Of a stretch of 64,000 bases of DNA, positions 27,054 through 34,189 are shown piece after piece. This stretch comes from Streptomyces atratus. GTDB taxonomy: Bacteria > Actinomycetota > Actinomycetes > Streptomycetales > Streptomycetaceae. Both the position numbers and the translations under genes were made by a program. Location: contig NZ_BMRN01000010.1 in assembly GCF_014648655.1 (NCBI RefSeq), positions 1 to 64,000 on the forward strand, read 5' to 3'. The first letter of the stretch is position 1, and each line of letters starts with the position of its first letter. The notes beneath the pieces are model-generated. The model was not told where the DNA came from. It saw only the letters and a list, made by a program, of their open reading frames with translations, and ran no database searches.

Positions 27054-28344
27054 GTACCGCCGACACCCGGAAGCCGCCCGCATCCGTCGGGCCGGAGACG
27101 AAGACGCCGCCGAGGCCCAGCACCCGCTCCCGCATGCCGACCAGCCCGTTGCCCCCGCTCGGCAGCCCCGCGTCCGCCGTGGCGGCGTCCGACGGGCCGT
27201 TCTCCACCTGCATCGCGACTTCCGAGCCCCGGTGCGCAAGCCGCACCCACGCCTTCGCACCCGCCGCGTGCTTGTGCACGTTCGTCAGGGCCTCCTGCAC
27301 CACCCGGTACGCCGTCTGCTCGACCTCGGGCGCGTACGGGCGGGCCTCGCCGTCCACCGAGAGTTCCACGGTCATGCCGGCCGCCCTGGATTCCCCGACC
27401 AGGGTCTCCACCTCGCGCAGCCGCGGCCCGTCCTCCGTGGCGGCGGCCGCCGCGGCCGCCGCCGCCCGGCCGACCGAGGCGAGCGGCGGCTTCGCGGACC
27501 GGGCCGCCACGGGCTCCCCGCTCCGCAGCACCCCGAGCATCTCGCGGAGCTCGGTCAGCGCCTGGCGGCCCATGTCGCCGACCAGGGCGGCGTTCCGTAC
27601 CGCTTTCGCCGGGTCCTTCGGCGCGACGGCCTGGAGCGCGGCGGCGTGCACGACCATCAGGCTGACCCGGTGGGCGACCACGTCGTGCATCTCGCGGGCG
27701 ATCCGGTGGCGCTCCTCCGTACGTGCCCACTCGGCCCGCTCCTCGGCCCGGTCGGCGAGCAGCGACAGCTCCCTCTCCAGCGAGTCCGCCCGCTCCCGAA
27801 GGCTCTCCATCAGCCGCCGCCTGGCCCCTATGTAGAGGCCGAACAGCACAGGCGGTGCGGTGAGCCCGAGCGACATGAAGAGGGATATCAGCGGTACGTA
27901 CCAGTCGTCGCGCCCGAAGTCGGTCTGCTGGGAGACGCTCTGCCGCAGCCGCACGTACGTGACGATGAACGTCCCCATGAAGGACATCCCCATCAGCACC
28001 GCGGTGATTCTTCGCGGCACGTCGGAGGCGGCCAGCGTGTAGAGGCCGACCAGGCCCATCAGGAAGCCCATCTCAGCGGGCGTCGTCGCGATCGACACCA
28101 GCACCACGGCGATAGGCCAGCGCCGCCGCACCACCAGCACGGCCCCCGCGAGCAGCCCGAACACGACGCCGACCGGCACCGGCAGCCCGGTGTCCCCGGC
28201 GAACTCCACCCCTTCCAGTGCGCATTCCAGCGCCGACAGGAGCGCGAGCCCCACGTCCAGGGCGACACCGCGCCGCCGCTCCCACCACCAATAGCCGCGG
28301 GTGGTCGTACCCGTGGCTTCCCGGTATGCCCCCGTTGCGGTCAT
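27031..28344 (-). CDS. Sensor histidine kinase (HisKA_3/NarL-partner type), orphan
   Basis: This 437-residue protein has four to six N-terminal membrane helices (about 27-165), then the HisKA_3 dimerisation helix with EERHRIAREMHDVVAHRVS (phospho-accepting His in MHD). The HATPase_c domain follows, with N-box ALTNVHKHA and G-box GNGLVGMRERV. This class normally phosphorylates LuxR/NarL-type regulators. No response regulator gene is adjacent, so the partner is elsewhere. A poly-alanine run (AAAAAAAA) lies in the linker between the kinase parts. Its last codons lie in a repeated DNA element. Confidence 0.93.
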   Translation of the reverse strand: MTATGAYREATGTTTRGYWWWERRRGVALDVGLALLSALECALEGVEFAGDTGLPVPVGVVFGLLAGAVLVVRRRWPIAVVLVSIATTPAEMGFLMGLVGLYTLAASDVPRRITAVLMGMSFMGTFIVTYVRLRQSVSQQTDFGRDDWYVPLISLFMSLGLTAPPVLFGLYIGARRRLMESLRERADSLERELSLLADRAEERAEWARTEERHRIAREMHDVVAHRVSLMVVHAAALQAVAPKDPAKAVRNAALVGDMGRQALTELREMLGVLRSGEPVAARSAKPPLASVGRAAAAAAAAATEDGPRLREVETLVGESRAAGMTVELSVDGEARPYAPEVEQTAYRVVQEALTNVHKHAAGAKAWVRLAHRGSEVAMQVENGPSDAATADAGLPSGGNGLVGMRERVLGLGGVFVSGPTDAGGFRVSAVLPDRGAA

Positions 28345-28500
28345 GCCGTCCAGCCTACGGGCGGGCGCACCTCATTTTCGGGCGACCTGGACAGCACCTG
28401 GTGCGTTCGAACGCGGGACAAAACGATCGACGGTCGCCGGAAATGGCGAATCCAGCACACTTTGAACCCGGACGTTCACATTCCGGACGACGCTCACCGT

Positions 28501-29376
28501 ATGACGGAAACCACAGGCAGGTACGCCGATTTCGAGGGCCTCCGCGAGCAGGCGATCGCCCTGCGCCGCGAGGGCCTCAGTCGCCGGCAGATCCGGGACC
28601 GGCTCCACGTCCACAACAACGACATCCTCAACCGGCTCCTGGTGGGCGAGCCCGCCCCGGAGTGGACGAAGCGCCCGAACGCCATGGACGACCTTCGACA
28701 ACAGGCCAGGGAGCTACGACTCCGGGGCATGACGTACGACCAGATCCAAGTGCAACTCGGCTGCTCCAAGAGTTCGATCTCACTATGGGTGCGGGACCTG
28801 CCGAAGCCCGCTCGAAGCCGCGCCCCCGTCGAGCAGGCGCGCCTCGCCGGGCGGCTCCGTTGGGACCATGAACTGGCCATGCGGGACGTCGAGCGACAAC
28901 AGACGAAGGCAGACGCAAAGGGCGAGGTCGGCATCATGACGAACCGAGAGCTCTTCGTCGCCGGAGTCGTTCTGTACTGGGCAGAGGGAACCAAGGACAA
29001 GACTTACGACCGACGAGAAACTGTCACGTTCGTCAACAGCGACCCCGACGTGATCCACGTCTACCTTGCCTGGCTTTCGCTTCTCGGCATCGAGCCGGAG
29101 CGCCTGCGCTACCGGCTCATGATCCACGAAACGGCGGACGTGGAGGCGGCCAAGCAGTTCTGGGCGGATCTGGTCGGCGTCGATACGTCGGTCTTCCAGA
29201 AGACAACACTCAAGAAGCACAACCCCAAAACCGTCCGAAAGAACGTGGGAGACACCTACCGGGGTTGCCTGGTCGTCCGAGTCTCGCAAGGAGCTGACTT
29301 GTACCGTCGCATCGAAGGCTGGTGGTACGGCATAGTAGGGGCTGCAAAGCGAGCCGATCAAGAAAATCGGACATAG
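28501..29376 (+). CDS. Double helix-turn-helix protein, possibly LAGLIDADG-like, next to tRNA-Gln
   Basis: The ATG at 28501 gives 291 residues. No ribosome site precedes it, so translation may be leaderless or weak. Residues 12-47 (IALRREGLSRRQIRDRLHV) and 63-100 (LRLRGMTYDQIQVQLGCSKS) are two HTH units. The C-terminal part (FVAGVVLYWAEGTKD, TFVNSDPDVIHVYLAWLSLL, RLMIHETADVEAAKQFWADL) resembles the compact LAGLIDADG-like domains of small homing-endonuclease or WhiA-type proteins. That similarity is uncertain. GC content is visibly lower than in neighbours, and the gene ends 6 bases before tRNA-Gln, which suggests acquisition at the tRNA. Confidence 0.65.
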   Translation: MTETTGRYADFEGLREQAIALRREGLSRRQIRDRLHVHNNDILNRLLVGEPAPEWTKRPNAMDDLRQQARELRLRGMTYDQIQVQLGCSKSSISLWVRDLPKPARSRAPVEQARLAGRLRWDHELAMRDVERQQTKADAKGEVGIMTNRELFVAGVVLYWAEGTKDKTYDRRETVTFVNSDPDVIHVYLAWLSLLGIEPERLRYRLMIHETADVEAAKQFWADLVGVDTSVFQKTTLKKHNPKTVRKNVGDTYRGCLVVRVSQGADLYRRIEGWWYGIVGAAKRADQENRT

Positions 29377-29382
29377 CAGCCA

Positions 29383-29453
29383 TCCCGGGTCGTCTAAGGG
29401 CAAGACGCCAGATTTTGGTTCTGGTCATGGAGGTTCGAATCCTTCCCCGGGAG
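29383..29453 (+). tRNA. tRNA-Gln (anticodon TTG)
   Basis: The acceptor arms TCCCGGG and CCCGGGA pair fully. The anticodon arm CCAGA-TTTTGGT-TCTGG gives anticodon TTG, reading CAA. The T-arm carries GGTTCGAATCC. The CCA tail is not exactly encoded (GCCCA follows). A strong terminator comes right after. Confidence 0.95.
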
Positions 29454-29458
29454 CCCAT

Positions 29459-29497
29459 GGGTGCGGGCCCCGACCACCACGGTCGGGGCCCGCACCC
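29459..29497 (+). terminator. Terminator of tRNA-Gln
   Basis: GGGTGCGGGCCCCGACC and GGTCGGGGCCCGCACCC form a perfect 17-base-pair stem with a 5-base loop, six bases past the tRNA end and upstream of glmU. Confidence 0.85.
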
Positions 29498-29562
29498 ATG
29501 TCGGCCCGCGGGTGCCCCGGTATCCTTCGGGTGTCCACCACCCGAAGCCGAAGGGCATTTCC

Positions 29563-31011
29563 GTGAGCTCCGACCGCCCGGCAGCCGTCGTCGTCCTCGC
29601 AGCGGGTGAGGGCACCCGCATGAAGTCGAAGACCCCAAAGGTTCTGCACGAGATCTCCGGGCGCTCGCTCGTCGGACATGTCGTCGCCTCCTCCCGCGAG
29701 CTGGACCCAGAACACCTCGTCGTGGTCGTCGGCCACGAGAGCGAGCAGGTCAGCGCGCATCTCACCGCCGTCGACGACCGGTTGCGGACCGCCTACCAGG
29801 CCCAGCAGAAGGGCACCGGAAACGCGGTGCGCGTCGGTCTCGACGAGCTCGGCGGGACCGTCGAGGGCACCGTGATCGTCGTCTGCGGCGACACCCCGCT
29901 GCTCTCCGGCGAGACACTCACCGCGCTCGCCGCCACCCACACGGCCGACTCCAACGCCGTCACCGTGCTGACGGCCGAGGTCCCGGACTCCACCGGTTAC
30001 GGCCGGATCGTCCGCGACCCGGCCAGCGGTGCGGTCACCGAGATCGTCGAGCACAAGGACGCCACCGACGCCCAGCGCGCGATCCGGGAGATCAACTCCG
30101 GGGTGTTCGCCTTCGACGGCCGGCTGCTCACGGACGCCCTCGGCAAGGTCCGTACCGACAACAGCCAGGGCGAGGAGTACCTCACCGATGTGCTCTCCAT
30201 CCTGCGCGAGGCCGGACACCGGGTCGGCGCCCACGTCGCCGACGACCACCGCGAGATCCTCGGCATCAACAACCGGGTCCAGCTGGCCGAGGCCCGGCGG
30301 CTGCTGAACCAGCGGCTGCTGGAGCGGGCCATGCTCGCCGGTGTGACCGTCGTGGACCCGGCGTCCACACTGATCGACGCCACCGTCACCTACGAGCGGG
30401 ACGCGATCGTGCACCCGGGCACCCAGCTGCTCGGCAGCACCCATCTCGCCGAGGACGCCGAGGTCGGCCCCAACAGCCGGCTCACGGACACCGTTGTGCA
30501 CGCGGGCGCACGCGTGGACAACACGGTCGCGGACCGGGCCGAGGTCGGCGAGGGCGCGACGGTCGGCCCGTACGCCTATCTGCGGCCCGGCACCAGGCTC
30601 GGCCCGAAGGCCAAGGCCGGCACTTATGTGGAGATGAAGAACGCCACGATCGGCGAGGGCACCAAGGTCCCGCACCTGAGCTATGTCGGCGACGCGACGA
30701 TCGGCGATCACACCAACATCGGTGCCGCCAGCGTCTTCGTGAACTACGACGGCGTGGCCAAGCACCACACGACGATCGGCTCACACTGCCGTACCGGGTC
30801 GGACAATATGTTTGTGGCGCCTGTCACGGTCGGGGACGGCGTCTACACCGCCGCCGGTTCGGTCATCACCAAGGACGTACCGTCCGGTTCGCTGGCTGTC
30901 GCCCGCGGCCAGCAAAGGAATATCGAGGGTTGGGTGGCCCGCAAGCGTCCGGGAAGTGCCGCCGCGCAGGCGGCTCAGGCCGCCACCCAGGAGCACGACG
31001 GCGAAAGCTGA
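29563..31011 (+). CDS. glmU: Bifunctional N-acetylglucosamine-1-phosphate uridyltransferase / glucosamine-1-phosphate acetyltransferase
   Basis: The GTG of VSSDRPAAVVVLAAGEGTRM is chosen because GAAGGG lies 8 bases upstream and the product (482 residues) matches family length. The N-terminal pyrophosphorylase domain shows LAAGEGTRMKSKTPKVLHEI, VVCGDTPLL and EINSGVFAFDG. The C-terminal half is a left-handed beta-helix with hexapeptide repeats (LGPKAKAGTYVEMKNATIGE, HLSYVGDATIGDHTNIGAAS). It makes UDP-GlcNAc for peptidoglycan. A short Ala-rich tail ends it. It lies ahead of prs with a 120-base gap. Confidence 0.97.
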   Translation: MSSDRPAAVVVLAAGEGTRMKSKTPKVLHEISGRSLVGHVVASSRELDPEHLVVVVGHESEQVSAHLTAVDDRLRTAYQAQQKGTGNAVRVGLDELGGTVEGTVIVVCGDTPLLSGETLTALAATHTADSNAVTVLTAEVPDSTGYGRIVRDPASGAVTEIVEHKDATDAQRAIREINSGVFAFDGRLLTDALGKVRTDNSQGEEYLTDVLSILREAGHRVGAHVADDHREILGINNRVQLAEARRLLNQRLLERAMLAGVTVVDPASTLIDATVTYERDAIVHPGTQLLGSTHLAEDAEVGPNSRLTDTVVHAGARVDNTVADRAEVGEGATVGPYAYLRPGTRLGPKAKAGTYVEMKNATIGEGTKVPHLSYVGDATIGDHTNIGAASVFVNYDGVAKHHTTIGSHCRTGSDNMFVAPVTVGDGVYTAAGSVITKDVPSGSLAVARGQQRNIEGWVARKRPGSAAAQAAQAATQEHDGES

Positions 31012-31131
31012 CCGGAAACAGGTACGTCTCGTACGGCGTACCGTGATAGATGCTCACCCCATTTCGGCTGGCTCGTTGCACATCGGGACACATGCGTGCA
31101 GCGCCAGGAACACGTCTGAGGAGACTGTGCT

Positions 31132-32106
31132 GTGACCGGGATCAAGACGACCGGCGAGAAGAAACTGATGCTCTTCTCCGGCCGCGCCCACCCCGAGCTG
31201 GCCGAGGAGGTTGCGCACCAACTGGGTGTCGGCCTCGTGCCGACGAAGGCCTTCGATTTCGCCAACGGTGAGATCTACGTCCGCTTCCAGGAGTCCGCAC
31301 GCGGCGCCGACTGCTTCCTGATCCAGAGCCACACGGCTCCGATCAACAAGTGGATCATGGAACAGCTGATCATGCTGGACGCGCTGAAGCGCGCCTCGGC
31401 CCGCTCCATCACGGTGATCGTGCCGTTCTACGGCTACGCCCGCCAGGACAAGAAGCACCGTGGCCGCGAGCCGATCTCGGCCCGCCTGGTCGCCGACCTG
31501 ATGAAGGCCGCGGGTGCCGACCGCATCCTCACGGTCGACCTGCACACCGACCAGATCCAGGGCTTCTTCGACGGCCCGGTCGACCACCTCTTCGCGCTGC
31601 CGATCCTGGCCGACTACGTCGGTGCCAAGGTCGACCGCTCGAAGCTGACGATCGTCTCCCCGGACGCCGGCCGCGTGCGCGTCGCCGACCGCTGGTGCGA
31701 CCGCCTGGACGCCCCGCTGGCGATCGTCCACAAGCGCCGCGACAAGGACGTCGCCAACCAGGTGACCGTCCACGAGGTCGTCGGCAACGTCAAGGGCCGG
31801 GTCTGTGTCCTGGTCGACGACATGATCGACACCGGTGGCACCATCTGCGCCGCCGCCGACGCCCTGTTCGCGCACGGCGCCGAGGACGTCATAGTGACGG
31901 CCACGCACGGTGTGCTCTCCGGTCCGGCCGCGGACCGTCTGAAGAACTCCAAGGTCAGCGAGTTCGTCTTCACGGACACCCTGCCGACCCCGGGTGAGCT
32001 GGAGCTCGACAAGATCACGGTGCTCTCGATCGCCCCGACGATCGCCCGCGCGGTGCGCGAGGTCTTCGAGGACGGCTCGGTCACCAGCCTCTTCGAAGAG
32101 CAGTAA
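31132..32106 (+). CDS. prs: Ribose-phosphate pyrophosphokinase
   Basis: This 324-residue enzyme starts at a GTG preceded by GAGGAG. Motifs: LMLFSGRAHPELAEEVA, the catalytic flexible-loop region YGYARQDKKHRGREPISARL, TVDLHTDQIQGFF and the PRPP-binding loop VLVDDMIDTGGTI. It converts ribose 5-phosphate and ATP to PRPP for nucleotides, His and Trp. Clustering with glmU is standard in actinobacteria and many other bacteria. Confidence 0.98.
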   Translation: MTGIKTTGEKKLMLFSGRAHPELAEEVAHQLGVGLVPTKAFDFANGEIYVRFQESARGADCFLIQSHTAPINKWIMEQLIMLDALKRASARSITVIVPFYGYARQDKKHRGREPISARLVADLMKAAGADRILTVDLHTDQIQGFFDGPVDHLFALPILADYVGAKVDRSKLTIVSPDAGRVRVADRWCDRLDAPLAIVHKRRDKDVANQVTVHEVVGNVKGRVCVLVDDMIDTGGTICAAADALFAHGAEDVIVTATHGVLSGPAADRLKNSKVSEFVFTDTLPTPGELELDKITVLSIAPTIARAVREVFEDGSVTSLFEEQ

Positions 32107-32289
32107 GCAGCACAGCACGGAAGATCCACTTTGGGGTGCGGCCTCCCCGCCGGGTAGACTCAGCGAGTTGCTCGGCGAGGGAGGCCGTACTCATGTGTAC
32201 GGCGGTCCGTTATCGACGCGCTCTTCGTAGCAGGCCTGTCGTGGGCCGGGTGACCGTCCAAGTTTCGTCACCATACGAGGAGTGCAGTC
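32107..32289 (+). promoter_or_regulatory. rplY upstream region with -10-like TAGACT and a structured leader
   Basis: A TAGACT hexamer at about 32155-32160 could be the -10 element of the rplY promoter, giving a leader of about 120 bases. Within it GCCGTAC (32184-32190) and GTACGGC (32197-32203) form a perfect 7-base-pair stem with a 6-base loop. A ribosome site AGGAG precedes the ATG. The length and structure suggest post-transcriptional control, perhaps by L25 itself. Confidence 0.4.
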
Positions 32290-32868
32290 ATGGCTGAGGT
32301 CAAGCTCGCCGCCCAGGTCCGTACCGAGTTCGGCAAGGGCGCTGCCCGTCGCACCCGCCGCGCCAACCTGGTTCCCGCGGTCGTCTACGGCCACGGTGCC
32401 GAGCCGGTTCACATCAACCTGCCGGGCCACGACCTGATGATGGCGCTCAAGACCGCCAACGTCCTGATCGGTCTGGAGATCGACGGCAAGGACGCCCTGG
32501 TCATCCCCAAGGCCGTGCAGCGCAACCCGCTCAAGGGCGACATCGAGCACGTCGACCTGCTGACCGTCAAGCGCGGCGAGAAGGTCAACGTCGAGATCGC
32601 CGTGCACGTCGAGGGCGAGCTGGCCCCGGGCGGCAACCTCCTGGAGTACGTGCAGAACACCCTGCTCGTCGAGGCCGAGGCCACCCACATCCCCGAGTCC
32701 GTCACGGTCTCCGTCGCGGGCCTGGACGCCGGCGACTCGATCCTCGCCAAGGACATCCCGCTGCCCAAGGGCTCCGTGCTGGCCGGTGACGAGGACGCCG
32801 TCGTGCTCCAGATCGTCGCCGCGCAGGCCGAGGAGCCGGCCGCCGAGGCCGAGGGCACCGAGGCCTGA
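32290..32868 (+). CDS. rplY: 50S ribosomal protein L25 (general stress protein Ctc/TL5 type)
   Basis: This 192-residue protein has the 5S rRNA-binding L25 domain (VRTEFGKGAARRTRRANLVPAVVYGHG) at residues 8-95 and the C-terminal TL5 beta domain (VEIAVHVEGELAPGGNLLEY, SVAGLDAGDSILAKDI). It ends in an Ala/Glu-rich tail. The long two-domain form is the Ctc/TL5 type. It binds 5S rRNA in the large subunit and is often stress-induced. A terminator separates it from pth. Confidence 0.97.
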   Translation: MAEVKLAAQVRTEFGKGAARRTRRANLVPAVVYGHGAEPVHINLPGHDLMMALKTANVLIGLEIDGKDALVIPKAVQRNPLKGDIEHVDLLTVKRGEKVNVEIAVHVEGELAPGGNLLEYVQNTLLVEAEATHIPESVTVSVAGLDAGDSILAKDIPLPKGSVLAGDEDAVVLQIVAAQAEEPAAEAEGTEA

Positions 32869-32891
32869 GCCTCGCCTTCCCTGCTTCACTG

Positions 32892-32930
32892 ACGGGGCGG
32901 CGGTTCCTTCTTCGAAGGCCGCCGCCCCGT
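32892..32930 (+). terminator. Intrinsic terminator after rplY
   Basis: ACGGGGCGGCGG and CCGCCGCCCCGT form a perfect 12-base-pair stem. The loop contains a further CCTT/AAGG pair. A short T run follows. Confidence 0.85.
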
Positions 32931-32984
32931 TTCCCTGTAACCGGGCCATCCGGAACCATCCGTACGCGAGGAGACCGAGCGCAG

Positions 32985-33578
32985 ATGTCCGACGCCACCG
33001 AACCCTGGCTCATCGTGGGCCTCGGCAACCCCGGTCCCGAGTACGCGGCGAACCGGCACAACGTCGGTTTCATGGTCGCCGACCTCCTCGCCGAGCGGAT
33101 CGGCGGGAAGTTCAAGCGTGCGCAGAAGGCCCAGGCCCAGGTCGTCGAGGGCCGCATGGGCCCGCCGGGACCGGAGAACCGCCGGGTGATCCTGGCCAAG
33201 CCGATGTCGTACATGAACCTCTCCGGCGGCCCCGTCACCGCGCTGCGCGACTTCTACAAGGTGCCGACCGACCACATCGTGGCGATCCACGACGAGCTGG
33301 ACATCGACTACGGGACACTCCGGCTGAAGCTGGGCGGCGGCGACAACGGGCACAACGGGCTCAAGTCGATGACCAAGTCGATGGGCGCCGACTACCACCG
33401 GGTCCGGTTCGGGATCGGCCGGCCGCCGGGCCGGATGCAGGTCGCGGACTTCGTGCTGAAGGACTTCTCGTCCACCGAGCGCAAGGAGCTCGCCTACCTC
33501 GTGGACCGGGCCGCCGACTCGGTGGAGTGCCTGCTCGCGGAGGGTCTGGAGCGCGCGCAGAGCGCGTACAACTCCTGA
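32985..33578 (+). CDS. pth: Peptidyl-tRNA hydrolase
   Basis: This 197-residue enzyme has the opening LIVGLGNPGPEYAANRHNVG with the catalytic His in RHNVG (about residue 25), then KPMSYMNLSGG, AIHDELDIDYG and GGGDNGHNGLKS. It recycles peptidyl-tRNA that drops off the ribosome. GAGGAG is 10 bases upstream. It lies behind rplY as in other actinobacteria. Confidence 0.97.
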   Translation: MSDATEPWLIVGLGNPGPEYAANRHNVGFMVADLLAERIGGKFKRAQKAQAQVVEGRMGPPGPENRRVILAKPMSYMNLSGGPVTALRDFYKVPTDHIVAIHDELDIDYGTLRLKLGGGDNGHNGLKSMTKSMGADYHRVRFGIGRPPGRMQVADFVLKDFSSTERKELAYLVDRAADSVECLLAEGLERAQSAYNS

Positions 33579-33619
33579 CATCCGCAGCAACGGTCGCGGT
33601 GCGTACAACTCTGACATTC
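33564..33619. repeat. Short direct repeat of the pth 3' end
   Basis: GCGTACAACTCCTGACATCC (33564-33583), which contains the pth stop codon, recurs 37 bases downstream as GCGTACAACTCTGACATTCC (33601-33620) with one base missing and one changed. It looks like a local duplication of the gene end. Confidence 0.6.
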
Positions 33620-33689
33620 CCGCCGGTACCCCAGCGTTTTTCGGCCATAAGTTGACCGCGAGCGTTGCTCTGCCCAAGGATCGCTCCCC

Positions 33690-34160
33690 ATGAAGCGGAG
33701 CTCCTCCCACCGCGCCCTGGTCTACGCCCGCAGCGCCGCCATGGGCTGTATCGTCCTGCTGCTGCTCGTCGCGGGCGTGCTGTCCTCCTGGAGTTCGGCG
33801 CACCACATCGTTCTGGCCAAGGGCCGTGAGCACGGCACGATGACCGTCACGGGCTGCGGCGCCGATGTCTGCACCGGACCGTTCGCGCCGTCCGGTCAGG
33901 CCGCCGCGCGCCCCCGGGTGACGATCGAGAAGTCCGTCGCGGCGCGGAGGGGCGACAGCTTCCCCGTCGTCGTGAAGCCCGGCACGGACGATGTCGTACG
34001 CACCGGAACGCCCGGCTTCCTGCATGCCTGGGTGCCGCTGGGCGGTGCGCTGTTGCTGGCCGCCCTGGTCATCGGCGGCGGTCTGCGGCTGCCCCGGATC
34101 GCCTGGGGCACCGGGGTCGCGGGCGCGACCCTGCTGGTGGCGACGTTCATCGCCCTCTGA
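33690..34160 (+). CDS. Small membrane protein of unknown function
   Basis: This 156-residue protein has a first helix at about 17-37 (MGCIVLLLLVAGVLSSW), an exported middle part with CGADVC (two Cys, perhaps disulphide-bonded) and two C-terminal helices (about 113-130 and 138-156, VPLGGALLLAALVIGGGL and GVAGATLLVATFIAL). No family was recognised. It lies between pth and the convergent ppc gene, with a 29-base gap to the latter. Confidence 0.65.
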   Translation: MKRSSSHRALVYARSAAMGCIVLLLLVAGVLSSWSSAHHIVLAKGREHGTMTVTGCGADVCTGPFAPSGQAAARPRVTIEKSVAARRGDSFPVVVKPGTDDVVRTGTPGFLHAWVPLGGALLLAALVIGGGLRLPRIAWGTGVAGATLLVATFIAL

Positions 34161-34189
34161 GCAGGGCCGCACCCGCGTCCGGGGGGGGC

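Noticed and set aside
26470..29376. A 968-residue fusion frame running into the double-HTH gene
   Set aside because: Its first two thirds are antisense to the histidine kinase and overlap the SUKH-3 gene. The ATG at 28501 matches the start of the recognisable protein.
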